A stretch of DNA of 64,000 nt, taken from Spirochaetes bacterium GWB1_60_80. GTDB taxonomy: Bacteria; Spirochaetota; Spirochaetia; Treponematales; UBA12059. The notes under the pieces were generated by a model. The model had not been told where the DNA came from and ran no database searches. It worked only from the letters and a program-made list of their open reading frames with translations. The DNA lies in contig MIAR01000059.1 of assembly GCA_001829185.1 (NCBI GenBank), positions 33,114 to 97,113 of the forward strand, given 5' to 3'. Within the stretch, counting starts at the first letter, position 1. Each line of letters opens with the position of its first letter. This document shows, piece by piece, positions 36,108-43,656 of the stretch. The position numbers and the translations under genes were made by a program.

Positions 36108-37978
36108 CGCAGCCTCAGCACTATGGTCATGCCGCTCTCCACCGGCGTGCCGGGAGCCGGTGATTGCTCGGCGACATAGCCGTCGCCCTGCAGGTCGATA
36201 ATCAGATCCCGCCTGGTCAGCAGGCTGGTCAGCAGGCGCTTGGGGACGCCGCTCAGGTCCGGCATGGTGCCGCCGATGTCGATGGCCAGGGGAGAGCTCA
36301 GCACCACCCGGCCGGAATGGGTGGCCACCGGCGTCGTGCCGCGGGCGGTGCCGTAGAGGTCGGCGATCAGCAGGGCGGCCTCGCGGATTAGGGGCGCGGC
36401 GATGCGGCCGCCGTAGATCGACTCGCCGCGCGGTTTGATGATGGCGGTGTAGACGATGTACTGCGGGTCTTCGGAGGGGAACAAAGCCAGGGTGCTGGCG
36501 ATGAAGTCGTCGTCCGAATAGCGGCGGGTAGCTGGGTCGATCATCTGGGCGGTGCCGGTCTTGACCGACATGCGCAGGTCATCGATGCGGGCTCGCCGGC
36601 CGGTGCCCGATTCCAGGGTAACGGCTTCCATGGCGTCAAGGATGATGCGGGCGTCCTCGGCCGTCATAAAGCGGCCCTGCGGCACCACCGGGGCGGCCAT
36701 CAGCAGCTCGCCAGAGTGGCTGTAGACGGCTTCCAGGGTGCGCGGCCGCAATAGCGTGCCTTCGTTGGCCAGCACGGTGGCGGCGGAGGCCATCTGCATG
36801 GCGGTAACCAGGATTTCCTGGCCCATGGCTATGGTTGGCTTGCTGCGGGCCGACCAGCTGTCCGGGTCGCGGAACAGTCCAGAGCTTTCGCTGGGCCGGT
36901 CGGCGCCCGGTCGCTGGCCGAAGCCAAAGGCGTTCAGGCGCTGGTAGAAATCGCCGGTGGTGACGGTTTCCGAGGCGCCAGCCGCGCCGGCATTGCAGGA
37001 ATATTCCAGGATTTTGGTCAGGTTGACCTGGCCGTGCGTACCCAGGCAGCGGATGGTGATGGTCTCGCCGCCACTGGTGGCGCGTTCAAAAGAGCCATCG
37101 CAGATGAAGCTGGAAGCCTGGTCGATGCCGCCCAGGCTGAGCAGGCTGGCCAGGCTGAAGACCTTGAAGACCGAGCCGGGTTCGTAGGTGTAAATCGAGA
37201 CGCGGTCGGTCCAAGCCGCCTGGTCGGCATCCAGGAAATGGTTCAAGTCGAAGTCGGGTAGGGAAATGTAGGCCAGCACCTTGCCGGTGCGGGCTTCCAA
37301 GGCCACCATCACCACCGCTTCGGCCACGTTCTCGGCCATGGCCTCCCGGCAGATCTGTTCCAGGCGGAACTGGATATCAACGTCGATGGTCAGGAAGACC
37401 GAATTGCCGTAGGCGAAGCCGGCGCGGCCTCCGGCGGGGTCGGCCCGGAGGTCGTTTTCGAAGGCCGCCTCGGCCCCGGCCAGTCCGGTGTTGTCGGTGC
37501 CGACAAAGCCGATCAGCTGGGCAGCCAGGTTCTTCTCCGGGTAGACCCGGCCGGCCACGCGGTCGATGTTGATGCCGACGATGCCGTTGGCCTCAATCAG
37601 GTCGATCAGCTGGCGGACGGTATCGCTGTCGATGCGCCTGGCCAGGTACAGGAAGTCGTTCGGGACGTCGTCTACCCGGCGGACCAGCTCGGCGGCGTCC
37701 AGCTGCAGACTGGTGGCCACCAAACCGAGCTGCTCGGCCTGTCGGGTACTGTCCAGGGCCGGTTTCCAGACCGAGACGTCGTATAGGTCGGTGTCCACGG
37801 CCAGGAGGCGACCGGAGCGGTCATGGATCGAGCCGCGCACCTGCACCACCCGCGGCGCCAAGCCAGCGCCACTGGGGGTGGCCAGAGCCAGGCCGGCATA
37901 GCGCCAGACGATAGCCAGCGCGAACAAGCCTAAGCAGCCGAGCACGATGATCCTGCGTATCAAGCCGGGGCGTTCCAT
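36104..37978 (-). CDS. FtsI/PBP2-type transpeptidase with PASTA domain
   Basis: 624 aa class B penicillin-binding protein. A single N-terminal membrane helix (IIVLGCLGLFALAIVWRYAG) precedes the dimerisation domain (RGSIHDRSGRLLAVD). The transpeptidase motifs are GSVFK (catalytic Ser, SxxK), SCN (SxN) and KTGTAQ. A C-terminal PASTA domain (MPDLSGVPKRLLTSLLTRRD) follows. It cross-links septal peptidoglycan. ATG 37978 is favoured because AGGAG lies 7 nt upstream; the overlapping ATG at 37984 is only 1 nt from it. Sits in a three-gene operon with signal peptidase I and DUF115, not in the usual mra/dcw setting. Confidence 0.93.
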   Translation of the reverse strand: MERPGLIRRIIVLGCLGLFALAIVWRYAGLALATPSGAGLAPRVVQVRGSIHDRSGRLLAVDTDLYDVSVWKPALDSTRQAEQLGLVATSLQLDAAELVRRVDDVPNDFLYLARRIDSDTVRQLIDLIEANGIVGINIDRVAGRVYPEKNLAAQLIGFVGTDNTGLAGAEAAFENDLRADPAGGRAGFAYGNSVFLTIDVDIQFRLEQICREAMAENVAEAVVMVALEARTGKVLAYISLPDFDLNHFLDADQAAWTDRVSIYTYEPGSVFKVFSLASLLSLGGIDQASSFICDGSFERATSGGETITIRCLGTHGQVNLTKILEYSCNAGAAGASETVTTGDFYQRLNAFGFGQRPGADRPSESSGLFRDPDSWSARSKPTIAMGQEILVTAMQMASAATVLANEGTLLRPRTLEAVYSHSGELLMAAPVVPQGRFMTAEDARIILDAMEAVTLESGTGRRARIDDLRMSVKTGTAQMIDPATRRYSDDDFIASTLALFPSEDPQYIVYTAIIKPRGESIYGGRIAAPLIREAALLIADLYGTARGTTPVATHSGRVVLSSPLAIDIGGTMPDLSGVPKRLLTSLLTRRDLIIDLQGDGYVAEQSPAPGTPVESGMTIVLRLR

Positions 37979-37980
37979 CT

Positions 37981-38538
37981 TCATGCTCCTGATCCAGCTG
38001 CCGTTCGCCTAGGCAGTATCACCCGTCCGCGCACCTGGCTGGCCGGTTGGGCGCCGTAATGCCGCGAGTCCATCGATACGCCGGTATTCTCGCCGACCAC
38101 GAACAGGTAGCCTGGCTCGACGTAGGTGGCCCGACCGGCCAGCGTCACGTCGCCCGACGGCTGGGGGCAGGCGCCGCCGCGCCCGGTCAAGAACCCGTCC
38201 TCGCTCTGTAGCCAAGCCGGCCCGGCCTCGAAGACTCGTTTTACGGTGGCAGTGCCGTCTGGCTTATCCAGCACCACGATGTCGTCCACCCGCGGCTCGC
38301 CCCAGCGCAGCAGGTAAGCCTGAGGCCGCCAAGGCAGACGCAGGCCATAGGCGCAGCGCAGGACCAGCGCCAGGCTGTCCGGTCGCAGGACGGGCAGCAT
38401 CGAGTCGCCCCGGATTACGATCAAGTCAAAGACGAAAGCGTAAAGCGACAAGGCTAGCAAGGCGCCCGACAGAATGATGCCGCCGGCCGATAGCCGCCGC
38501 GCCGCTGGGGTAGTGCTTGAGTCGCGGTGTTGCTGCAT
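37981..38538 (-). CDS. Signal peptidase I (S26 family)
   Basis: 185 aa from ATG 38538. A membrane helix (IILSGALLALSLYAFVFDLI) is followed by the box with the catalytic Ser (VIRGDSMLPVLRPDSLALV), the general-base Lys region (GTATVKRVFE) and the C-terminal box (VVGENTGVSMDSRHYG). It cleaves signal peptides outside the cytoplasmic membrane. An open frame extends 92 codons further upstream but crosses the divergent LysM gene promoter and looks non-coding. It overlaps the next gene's possible ATG (ATGA), and is the first gene of the signal peptidase / FtsI / DUF115 operon. Confidence 0.9.
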   Translation of the reverse strand: MQQHRDSSTTPAARRLSAGGIILSGALLALSLYAFVFDLIVIRGDSMLPVLRPDSLALVLRCAYGLRLPWRPQAYLLRWGEPRVDDIVVLDKPDGTATVKRVFEAGPAWLQSEDGFLTGRGGACPQPSGDVTLAGRATYVEPGYLFVVGENTGVSMDSRHYGAQPASQVRGRVILPRRTAAGSGA

Positions 38539-38616
38539 CAGGCCCCCGGAGCCAGCCGAATCGGCGGGGCAATTCTCAAGACTAGGCGCATAGTTCCGAT
38601 AGTATACTATATGGAT

Positions 38617-39906
38617 ATGGACAGTGTCATCGTCGGTCAACGCATTCATCGTCGCCAGAAACCGGTGCGGATCATCCCGTCGGCCAATGCCTTCATTTAT
38701 ACGCGCGACAACAGCGCCAGCCGCCGGGCCGAGCGCCGCGAACCAGTCACCATCGCCAATCAGCGGCCTGGCCGGCGCGCTCCGGCCTTCCGGTGGCCGC
38801 AGTTCGTGGCCCAACGCTTGTCCCGCCCTTCAGCCAACGGCGCCGGCAGCGGTGTAGCCGCTATAGCTCCGGTTTCGCTCCTGCGGGCCGCCGCCGCCTT
38901 CCGGCAGAACGCCGCCGGGCTTGGCCAGCCAAACCCCGCCGGCCTGTCCGGGCGGGCCAGCCAGGCCAGCCGGCTGCGCCGCATAGCGCTGCTGGCTGGC
39001 TGCGCGCTGCTGGTCATTCTGGCCGGTGCCTGGCTCATTATGCCGGTCCGCCCAGCGCCAGCGGTCGAAATCGGCAAGCTGGAACTGCCGGCGCCGCTTA
39101 ATCTGGATACCTACTTGCTGGAGATGTTCCGGCCGGCCGAGCCTGATTCGTCCGCGCCGGCCGGCGAACTGCCGGTCATGCTCGATACCTTCGACTATCG
39201 GGTCGCCGCCAACGACACCCTGGAAGCCATCGGCCGCCGTTTCGGCATTCGGGTGGAAACCTTAATCAGCCTGAATACCATTCGGGACGTGCGCCGCCTG
39301 CAAGCCGGCGCCATCCTGCACATCCCCAATCTGGATGGCATTATCCACACCGTCAAGCCGGGCGATTCACTGGCTGCGCTGGCCCGGAACTACGATAAAT
39401 CAATCTACGACCTGGTGGACGTCAATGACCTGGATTCCGAAGTACTATCGCCTAATCAGGTGTTGTTCATTCCTGGCGCCCGCCTGCCGGAGGTGGAATT
39501 GCAGCGCGCCCTTGGCACCTTGGTGGCCTGGCCGCTGACTGGCCGCATCAGCTCGCCCTTCGGTTACCGTAATAGCCCCATCACCGGCGTTCGGCAGTTC
39601 CACGGCGGCCTCGACATCGTCGGTCCGCGCAATACGCCGATCGGCGCCGCCATGAACGGCCGGGTGGCAGAAACTGGCTATAGCGCCATCTACGGTAATT
39701 TCGTTATCCTGACCCACCATGATGGTTACCAGACGCTCTACGCGCACCTGAGCAGTATCCAGGTGCGCAGTGGCCAATCCCTCAGTCAGGGAACGGTGGT
39801 CGGGTTGCTTGGCTCAACCGGACTGAGCACCGGGCCGCATCTGCATTTTGGCTTCTACCGTAATGGCCGGGCGCTCGATCCGATTAGCATGCTGCCCCGC
39901 CGCTAA
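38617..39906 (+). CDS. LysM-M23 peptidoglycan endopeptidase (membrane-anchored)
   Basis: 429 aa. A basic cytosolic N-terminus is followed by a membrane helix near residues 125-145 (IALLAGCALLVILAGAWLIM). Two LysM domains come next (DYRVAANDTLEAIGRRFGIR ... HIPNLDG and HTVKPGDSLAALARNYDKSI). The C-terminal M23 metallopeptidase has zinc and active-site motifs HGGLDIVG and GPHLHFGFY. It cuts peptidoglycan cross-links, in keeping with the divergent FtsI operon. A -10 box (TATACT, 38603-38608) lies 8 nt before ATG 38617 and no Shine-Dalgarno is present. ATG 38611 is the alternative. Confidence 0.92.
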   Translation: MDSVIVGQRIHRRQKPVRIIPSANAFIYTRDNSASRRAERREPVTIANQRPGRRAPAFRWPQFVAQRLSRPSANGAGSGVAAIAPVSLLRAAAAFRQNAAGLGQPNPAGLSGRASQASRLRRIALLAGCALLVILAGAWLIMPVRPAPAVEIGKLELPAPLNLDTYLLEMFRPAEPDSSAPAGELPVMLDTFDYRVAANDTLEAIGRRFGIRVETLISLNTIRDVRRLQAGAILHIPNLDGIIHTVKPGDSLAALARNYDKSIYDLVDVNDLDSEVLSPNQVLFIPGARLPEVELQRALGTLVAWPLTGRISSPFGYRNSPITGVRQFHGGLDIVGPRNTPIGAAMNGRVAETGYSAIYGNFVILTHHDGYQTLYAHLSSIQVRSGQSLSQGTVVGLLGSTGLSTGPHLHFGFYRNGRALDPISMLPRR

Positions 39907-39921
39907 TCACCGCCGGTTTAG

Positions 39922-40050
39922 CAGGTTGTTGAAAAAGCCGGTTGCTTTCTCAACAACCTTAACAATTCCTCGCATAGCTTGCGCTATGCTGCGTAATTGT
40001 ACCGGCTTTTGAAGTGTTGAAAAGCCGCATCCGCGTTTTTCAACACCCTG
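39922..40050 (+). mobile_element. MITE family 1, copy 4
   Basis: Complete 129-bp element flanked by a perfect TTAG duplication (39918-39921 and 40051-40054), 15 bp after the M23 peptidase stop codon. Its reverse reading frame ends three codons past the element, so no gene is fused to it here. Confidence 0.95.
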
Positions 40051-40190
40051 TTAGGCTTGTCATTTGCGCTATTTGCTTTTATCATGGTCGGGCTCGGGCG
40101 GTAGCCGCTGCCCGAATGAGACCGGCGGCTACGGCTTTGTCGCTGATCTGACTGCAAGTCGCCCCTTGGCGACTATTATGGAGGTTTATC

Positions 40191-40319
40191 GTGCGGAAAC
40201 TGGTCATTGCCATCATTGCCATCCTGGCTATCGTCACCTTTATTCGCGCTTCCTTGCCGACTGGCCGGACCGACGGCGGCGAACAGCAGGCTCGCCTCGA
40301 GATTATGCAGCCCGACTGA
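40191..40319 (+). CDS. Small single-pass membrane protein (42 aa)
   Basis: GTG start with GGAGG 6 nt upstream (TATGGAGGTTTATC). The product is MRKLVIAIIAILAIVTFIRA followed by a polar tail ending QARLEIMQPD. One hydrophobic helix spans residues 3-18. The leader in front of it (40051-40190) holds two hairpins, GTAGCCGC/GCGGCTAC (40101-40132) and AGTCGCC/GGCGACT (40157-40174). No homologue is recognised. The good ribosome site and membrane-helix composition make it credible, but it remains a prediction. An overlapping 98-codon frame looks spurious. Confidence 0.5.
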   Translation: MRKLVIAIIAILAIVTFIRASLPTGRTDGGEQQARLEIMQPD

Positions 40320-40470
40320 GATCGTTGTATTATAAATTATACAGTGTATTGAATGAATAGTCTGATAAATTATACTTTTAGGCACTTATTAGTTAAGTTG
40401 GTAATAATCATAAAATAATAAATACTTCCGTATAAATGAATTAGCTATATTAATCTTGTGGTGGCAGTAT

Positions 40471-40487
40471 TTGGCATGATTGTTGCA
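40471..40487 (+). promoter_or_regulatory. Sigma-54 (RpoN) promoter of the sigma factor gene
   Basis: TTGGCATGATTGTTGCA matches the -24/-12 consensus: GG at 40473-40474 and GC at 40485-40486 with the correct 10-bp gap, and 7 of the 8 most conserved positions. Transcription would start near 40498, 18 nt before the ATG. The surrounding 40320-40515 is AT-rich and holds no gene. Confidence 0.7.
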
Positions 40488-40515
40488 TTGTATTAGTTGT
40501 GGAGAGGTTAACACA

Positions 40516-41358
40516 ATGAAACGAATGACGAACACTTCAGCCAAAGACGATACTACCCAGCTTTACTACGAACAGGTAAAGACGATTGCCTTGTTGTCGG
40601 CCGAAGAAGAGCGGGACCTTTCGCGGCGCATCCAGGCCGGTGACGAGGTTGCCAGGACTCGTTTAATTGAAGCCAATCTGCGGCTAGTCATGAAGATAGC
40701 CCGCTCCTACGCCAATTTCGACATTCCGTTCTCGGATATCGTTCAAGAAGGCAACCTGGGACTTATTAAGGCGGTCGAACGCTTTGACTATGCGCGCAAT
40801 GTGCGATTCTCCACCTATGCTTCCTGGTGGATCCGCCAGGCCATCACGCGCGCCTTGGTCAATTCACGCCGTACTATCCGCCTGCCGCACCGCAAGGAGG
40901 AACTGATCCGACATATCCACAAGACCTTTGCCGAGCTGTCGCAGTTTCTGGGGCGTGAACCCAGCCTGGACGAGATTGCCGGCGAATTGGATCTGCCGGA
41001 AGCCGATGTTCGCGAGGTCATGGAAATGTCAGGTACTATCGTCCCGATCGAGACTAACGACGGCAACGATGACAGTACCTCAATCCTGGATATTTATGAA
41101 GACAAGACCTACGATCCGCAGGAGAGCCTGCTGCAAAGTTGCCTCAAGGAGCGGACGCTGGGCATGCTGGAAGCCCTGCTGGAGCGCGAGCGCCTGGTGT
41201 TGATGGCCCGCTTCGACTTTACTACCACCAGCAAGAACACCCTGAAAGGCATTGGCGAGAACCTGGGGCTGTCCGCCGAGACCATCCGCCAGATCGAGAA
41301 GCGGGCCTTGCGCAAGCTGCGCGCCCATTCCGAAGAACTGCGCGATTACGTGTACTGA
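40516..41358 (+). CDS. Sigma-70 family factor without region 1.1 (RpoS/RpoH-like group 2/3)
   Basis: 280 aa. Region 1.2 (TQLYYEQVKTIALLSAEEER), region 2 (NLRLVMKIARSYANFDIPFS, DIVQEGNLGLIKAVERFDYA and the -10 recognition FSTYASWWIRQAITRALVNS), region 3 (LPHRKEELIRHIHKTFAELS) and region 4 with helix-turn-helix (TLKGIGENLGLSAETIRQIE, KRALRKLR) are all present. The length and absence of region 1.1 point to an alternative factor and not the housekeeping RpoD. GGAG 12 nt before the ATG is a loose Shine-Dalgarno. Its sigma-54-type promoter suggests an RpoN-controlled regulon. Confidence 0.92.
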   Translation: MKRMTNTSAKDDTTQLYYEQVKTIALLSAEEERDLSRRIQAGDEVARTRLIEANLRLVMKIARSYANFDIPFSDIVQEGNLGLIKAVERFDYARNVRFSTYASWWIRQAITRALVNSRRTIRLPHRKEELIRHIHKTFAELSQFLGREPSLDEIAGELDLPEADVREVMEMSGTIVPIETNDGNDDSTSILDIYEDKTYDPQESLLQSCLKERTLGMLEALLERERLVLMARFDFTTTSKNTLKGIGENLGLSAETIRQIEKRALRKLRAHSEELRDYVY

Positions 41359-41432
41359 GTCTACCAGTACGCTATGCTTGGTGCCAGTAACCGGAGACTG
41401 AACGCCGTCGCTGTGCTATAGTAGGCAGCGGC

Positions 41433-42362
41433 ATGGCAGCACCTGGTAAAAAGCAGCGTCAAGCGTCTCGGCAGGCTTTTCTGGCGCTGTATACCAGTTC
41501 GCTGGCCGTGTTGTTAGCCTTGGCCGTCAGCCTGCTGTTCCTGCGCCCGCCCGTCGCCCCTCTGGCGGTCGTGCCGGTGGAGCCCGCCGCCAGCGGCGAA
41601 GTTCCGGCCACCAGCGCCATCCAGCCGGAAGCCGTGCCCGCCACGACGACCCAGGAGTCTCAGCCCAGTTCGACCCGCGGCCGCCTGATCTTGGTGCTCG
41701 ATGATGCCGGCTACAACCTCTGGCAGCTGGAACCATTCCTGGAGCTGCCATTCCCGCTGACTATTGCTGTTTTGCCTGGTCTCCCGTATACTGCCCAGGT
41801 TGCCGCTCTGGCCTTGGCCGCCGGCAAGGAAGTCATTCTGCATCAGCCGATGGAAGCCCTCGATGGCGAGGATAGTGGGCCGGGCAGCCTCATGCTGGCC
41901 ATGGGCGACGAGGCCATCCGGCGTATCCTGCGCGTCAACATGGCGCAACTACCCGGCGCGGTTGGCATGAACAACCACATGGGGTCGATGGTCACCCGTA
42001 ACGAGCGGGTCATGAGCCTGGTGCTGGACGAGACGGCCCGGCGTGGCTGGTATTACCTGGATTCCGTCACCATCAGTGGCACGGTTACCGGGTTGGTGGC
42101 GGAGCGCCAGAATTTGTCAATATGGGAGAGAAGCTTGTTTTTGGATAATTCGCCAGAGAAGGACTATATACTCAGCCGCGTGCAGGAAGGCACCCGCCTG
42201 GCCGAAAAGCACGGCTACGCCATCATGATCGGACATGTTTGGTCGGCCGAGCTGGCCCAAACCCTATCCGAGCTGTACCCGCACCTCTTGGAGCAGGGCT
42301 ACAGCCTCTCGACCATCGCGGCCATGCTGCTGGACAAGGATAATGCTGATACTGGGCATTGA
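41433..42362 (+). CDS. Divergent polysaccharide deacetylase family protein
   Basis: 309 aa. A membrane anchor (LYTSSLAVLLALAVSLLFLR) and a Pro/Ala/Thr-rich linker precede a divergent polysaccharide deacetylase fold: RLILVLDDAGYNLWQLEPFL (metal Asp-Asp), PLTIAVLPGLPYT, ILHQPMEA, MNNHMGSMVTRNERVM and YAIMIGHVWSAEL. It probably trims envelope glycans outside the membrane; the substrate is unknown. A -10-like TATAGT (41417-41422) ends 10 nt before the ATG, with no clear -35 or Shine-Dalgarno. The end overlaps tsaD by 20 nt. Confidence 0.87.
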   Translation: MAAPGKKQRQASRQAFLALYTSSLAVLLALAVSLLFLRPPVAPLAVVPVEPAASGEVPATSAIQPEAVPATTTQESQPSSTRGRLILVLDDAGYNLWQLEPFLELPFPLTIAVLPGLPYTAQVAALALAAGKEVILHQPMEALDGEDSGPGSLMLAMGDEAIRRILRVNMAQLPGAVGMNNHMGSMVTRNERVMSLVLDETARRGWYYLDSVTISGTVTGLVAERQNLSIWERSLFLDNSPEKDYILSRVQEGTRLAEKHGYAIMIGHVWSAELAQTLSELYPHLLEQGYSLSTIAAMLLDKDNADTGH

Positions 42363-43353
42363 GTCGTCGTGCGACGAATGCGCCGCGGCGGTGGTGCGCG
42401 ACGGCCGACAGATTCTCTCCAATATTATCGCCTCGCAGGTGGAACTGCATGCCCGCTGGAGTGGCGTGGTGCCCGAACTGGCCTCCCGCCTGCATGCCGA
42501 GTGGATTCAGGATGTGGTCAGCCAGGCTCTGGCCGCCGCCAACTGTACCATGGCCGACATCGACGGCATCGCCGTAACCGACCGGCCCGGCCTGGTCGGC
42601 GCCCTTTTGGTGGGCGTGTCCTTTGCCAAGGCGCTGGCCTGGTCTTGCGCCAAGCCCCTGGTCGGCGTTAACCACATCCTGGCTCACCTCTACGCGCCCC
42701 TGCTGGCCGAGCCGGTGGAGTATCCCTTCATCGGCCTGATCGTCTCCGGCGGGCATAGCCTGATCTGCCGGGCCGACGGTTTCGACGACATCGCCATTTT
42801 GGGCACCACTATCGACGACGCGGTCGGCGAAGCCTTTGACAAGGTAGCCAAGCATTACGGCTTCGGCTATCCGGGCGGGGTGGCCATCGACCGCCTGGCC
42901 CGCTCAGGCGACGCCCGGGCCTGCCGTTTTCCGGTGCCCTTCCTGTATAAGGGCAAGCACAAGACCTACGACGTTTCTTACTCCGGCCTCAAGACGGCCG
43001 CCATCCGCCAACTCGACCAATTCTGGAATCCGGCCTACCCGCGGACTGACGCTAACCTGGCGGCGGCCTTCGAGAAGGCGGCTATCGACATGTTGTGCGG
43101 GAAATTGCTCCTGGCGGCCGAAGATACCGGCATCAAGACTATCGTGGCTGGTGGTGGCGTCGCCGCCAATAGCTATCTGCGCTCTGTTTTAGCCAATCAC
43201 CCTTCGTTGCGCTGCTTTTTCCCGCCCTTGGCCCTGTGCGGCGATAACGGCGCCATGATCGCCGGCCTCGGCTTTCGCCTGCTCCAGCGTGGCGACCGGG
43301 CCGGGCTTGACCTGAACGCCTCGCCGCGGGTGGCCGGTTTCCGCCGCACCTAG
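42343..43353 (+). CDS. tsaD: tRNA N6-threonylcarbamoyladenosine synthase catalytic subunit
   Basis: 336 aa. It starts MLILGIESSCDECAAAVV and carries the iron-binding HxxxH (VNHILAHLYAPL), the ASKHA ATP-site sequences (FIGLIVSGGHSLICR, TIDDAVGEAFDKVAKHYG, DVSYSGLKTAAIRQ) and VAGGGVAANSYLR. It transfers threonylcarbamoyl to A37 of ANN-decoding tRNAs, together with TsaB/TsaE (not in this window). ATG 42343 lies inside the preceding gene and AAGG is just upstream, so translation is coupled. An earlier in-frame ATG (42235) encodes an unrelated N-terminus and is rejected. Confidence 0.96.
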   Translation: MLILGIESSCDECAAAVVRDGRQILSNIIASQVELHARWSGVVPELASRLHAEWIQDVVSQALAAANCTMADIDGIAVTDRPGLVGALLVGVSFAKALAWSCAKPLVGVNHILAHLYAPLLAEPVEYPFIGLIVSGGHSLICRADGFDDIAILGTTIDDAVGEAFDKVAKHYGFGYPGGVAIDRLARSGDARACRFPVPFLYKGKHKTYDVSYSGLKTAAIRQLDQFWNPAYPRTDANLAAAFEKAAIDMLCGKLLLAAEDTGIKTIVAGGGVAANSYLRSVLANHPSLRCFFPPLALCGDNGAMIAGLGFRLLQRGDRAGLDLNASPRVAGFRRT

Positions 43354-43385
43354 TTAACCCAGCCGTTCAGTCCGATCTACTCAAA

Positions 43386-43425
43386 CCCCGGCGGTATTGA
43401 GGCCGTCTGAATCTGACCGCCGGGG
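43386..43425 (+). terminator. Hairpin terminator after tsaD
   Basis: A 10-bp stem CCCCGGCGGT/ACCGCCGGGG with a 20-nt loop, without a T run; likely ends the deacetylase-tsaD unit. Confidence 0.55.
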
Positions 43426-43559
43426 CTGGGGTACTGTTGTGACTCAGCCGGCTGTACTCATAACTCCAGGTTCTCCACTATTCATATTTAACTATGGAAG
43501 AAAATCAGCCGGCAAGAATTTTTCAGTAAACTATATTGCGCTCAGAAGCGTTTTTTTTC

Positions 43560-43588
43560 TTGCGTTTTGCGAAATCTGTTGTTATGAT
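43560..43588 (+). promoter_or_regulatory. Sigma-70 promoter of the large solute-binding protein gene
   Basis: TTGCGT (43560-43565), 17-bp spacer, TATGAT (43583-43588), in an AT-rich stretch about 70 nt before a start codon that has a consensus AGGAGG. Confidence 0.6.
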
Positions 43589-43656
43589 GTCTGGAAACTG
43601 TTGGTTCAACAGAAAACATTCTTTGTACAAAGGATGTAGTTTACCAGGAGGAACGA

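Noticed and set aside
40064..40360. 98-codon plus-strand frame before the sigma factor gene
   Set aside because: It overlaps the hairpin leader and the better-supported 42-codon frame, has no ribosome site and a His/Arg-rich improbable product.
42235..42342. 36-codon N-terminal extension of tsaD
   Set aside because: This part is the out-of-frame shadow of the preceding deacetylase gene; TsaD proteins begin at the LILGIESS motif.
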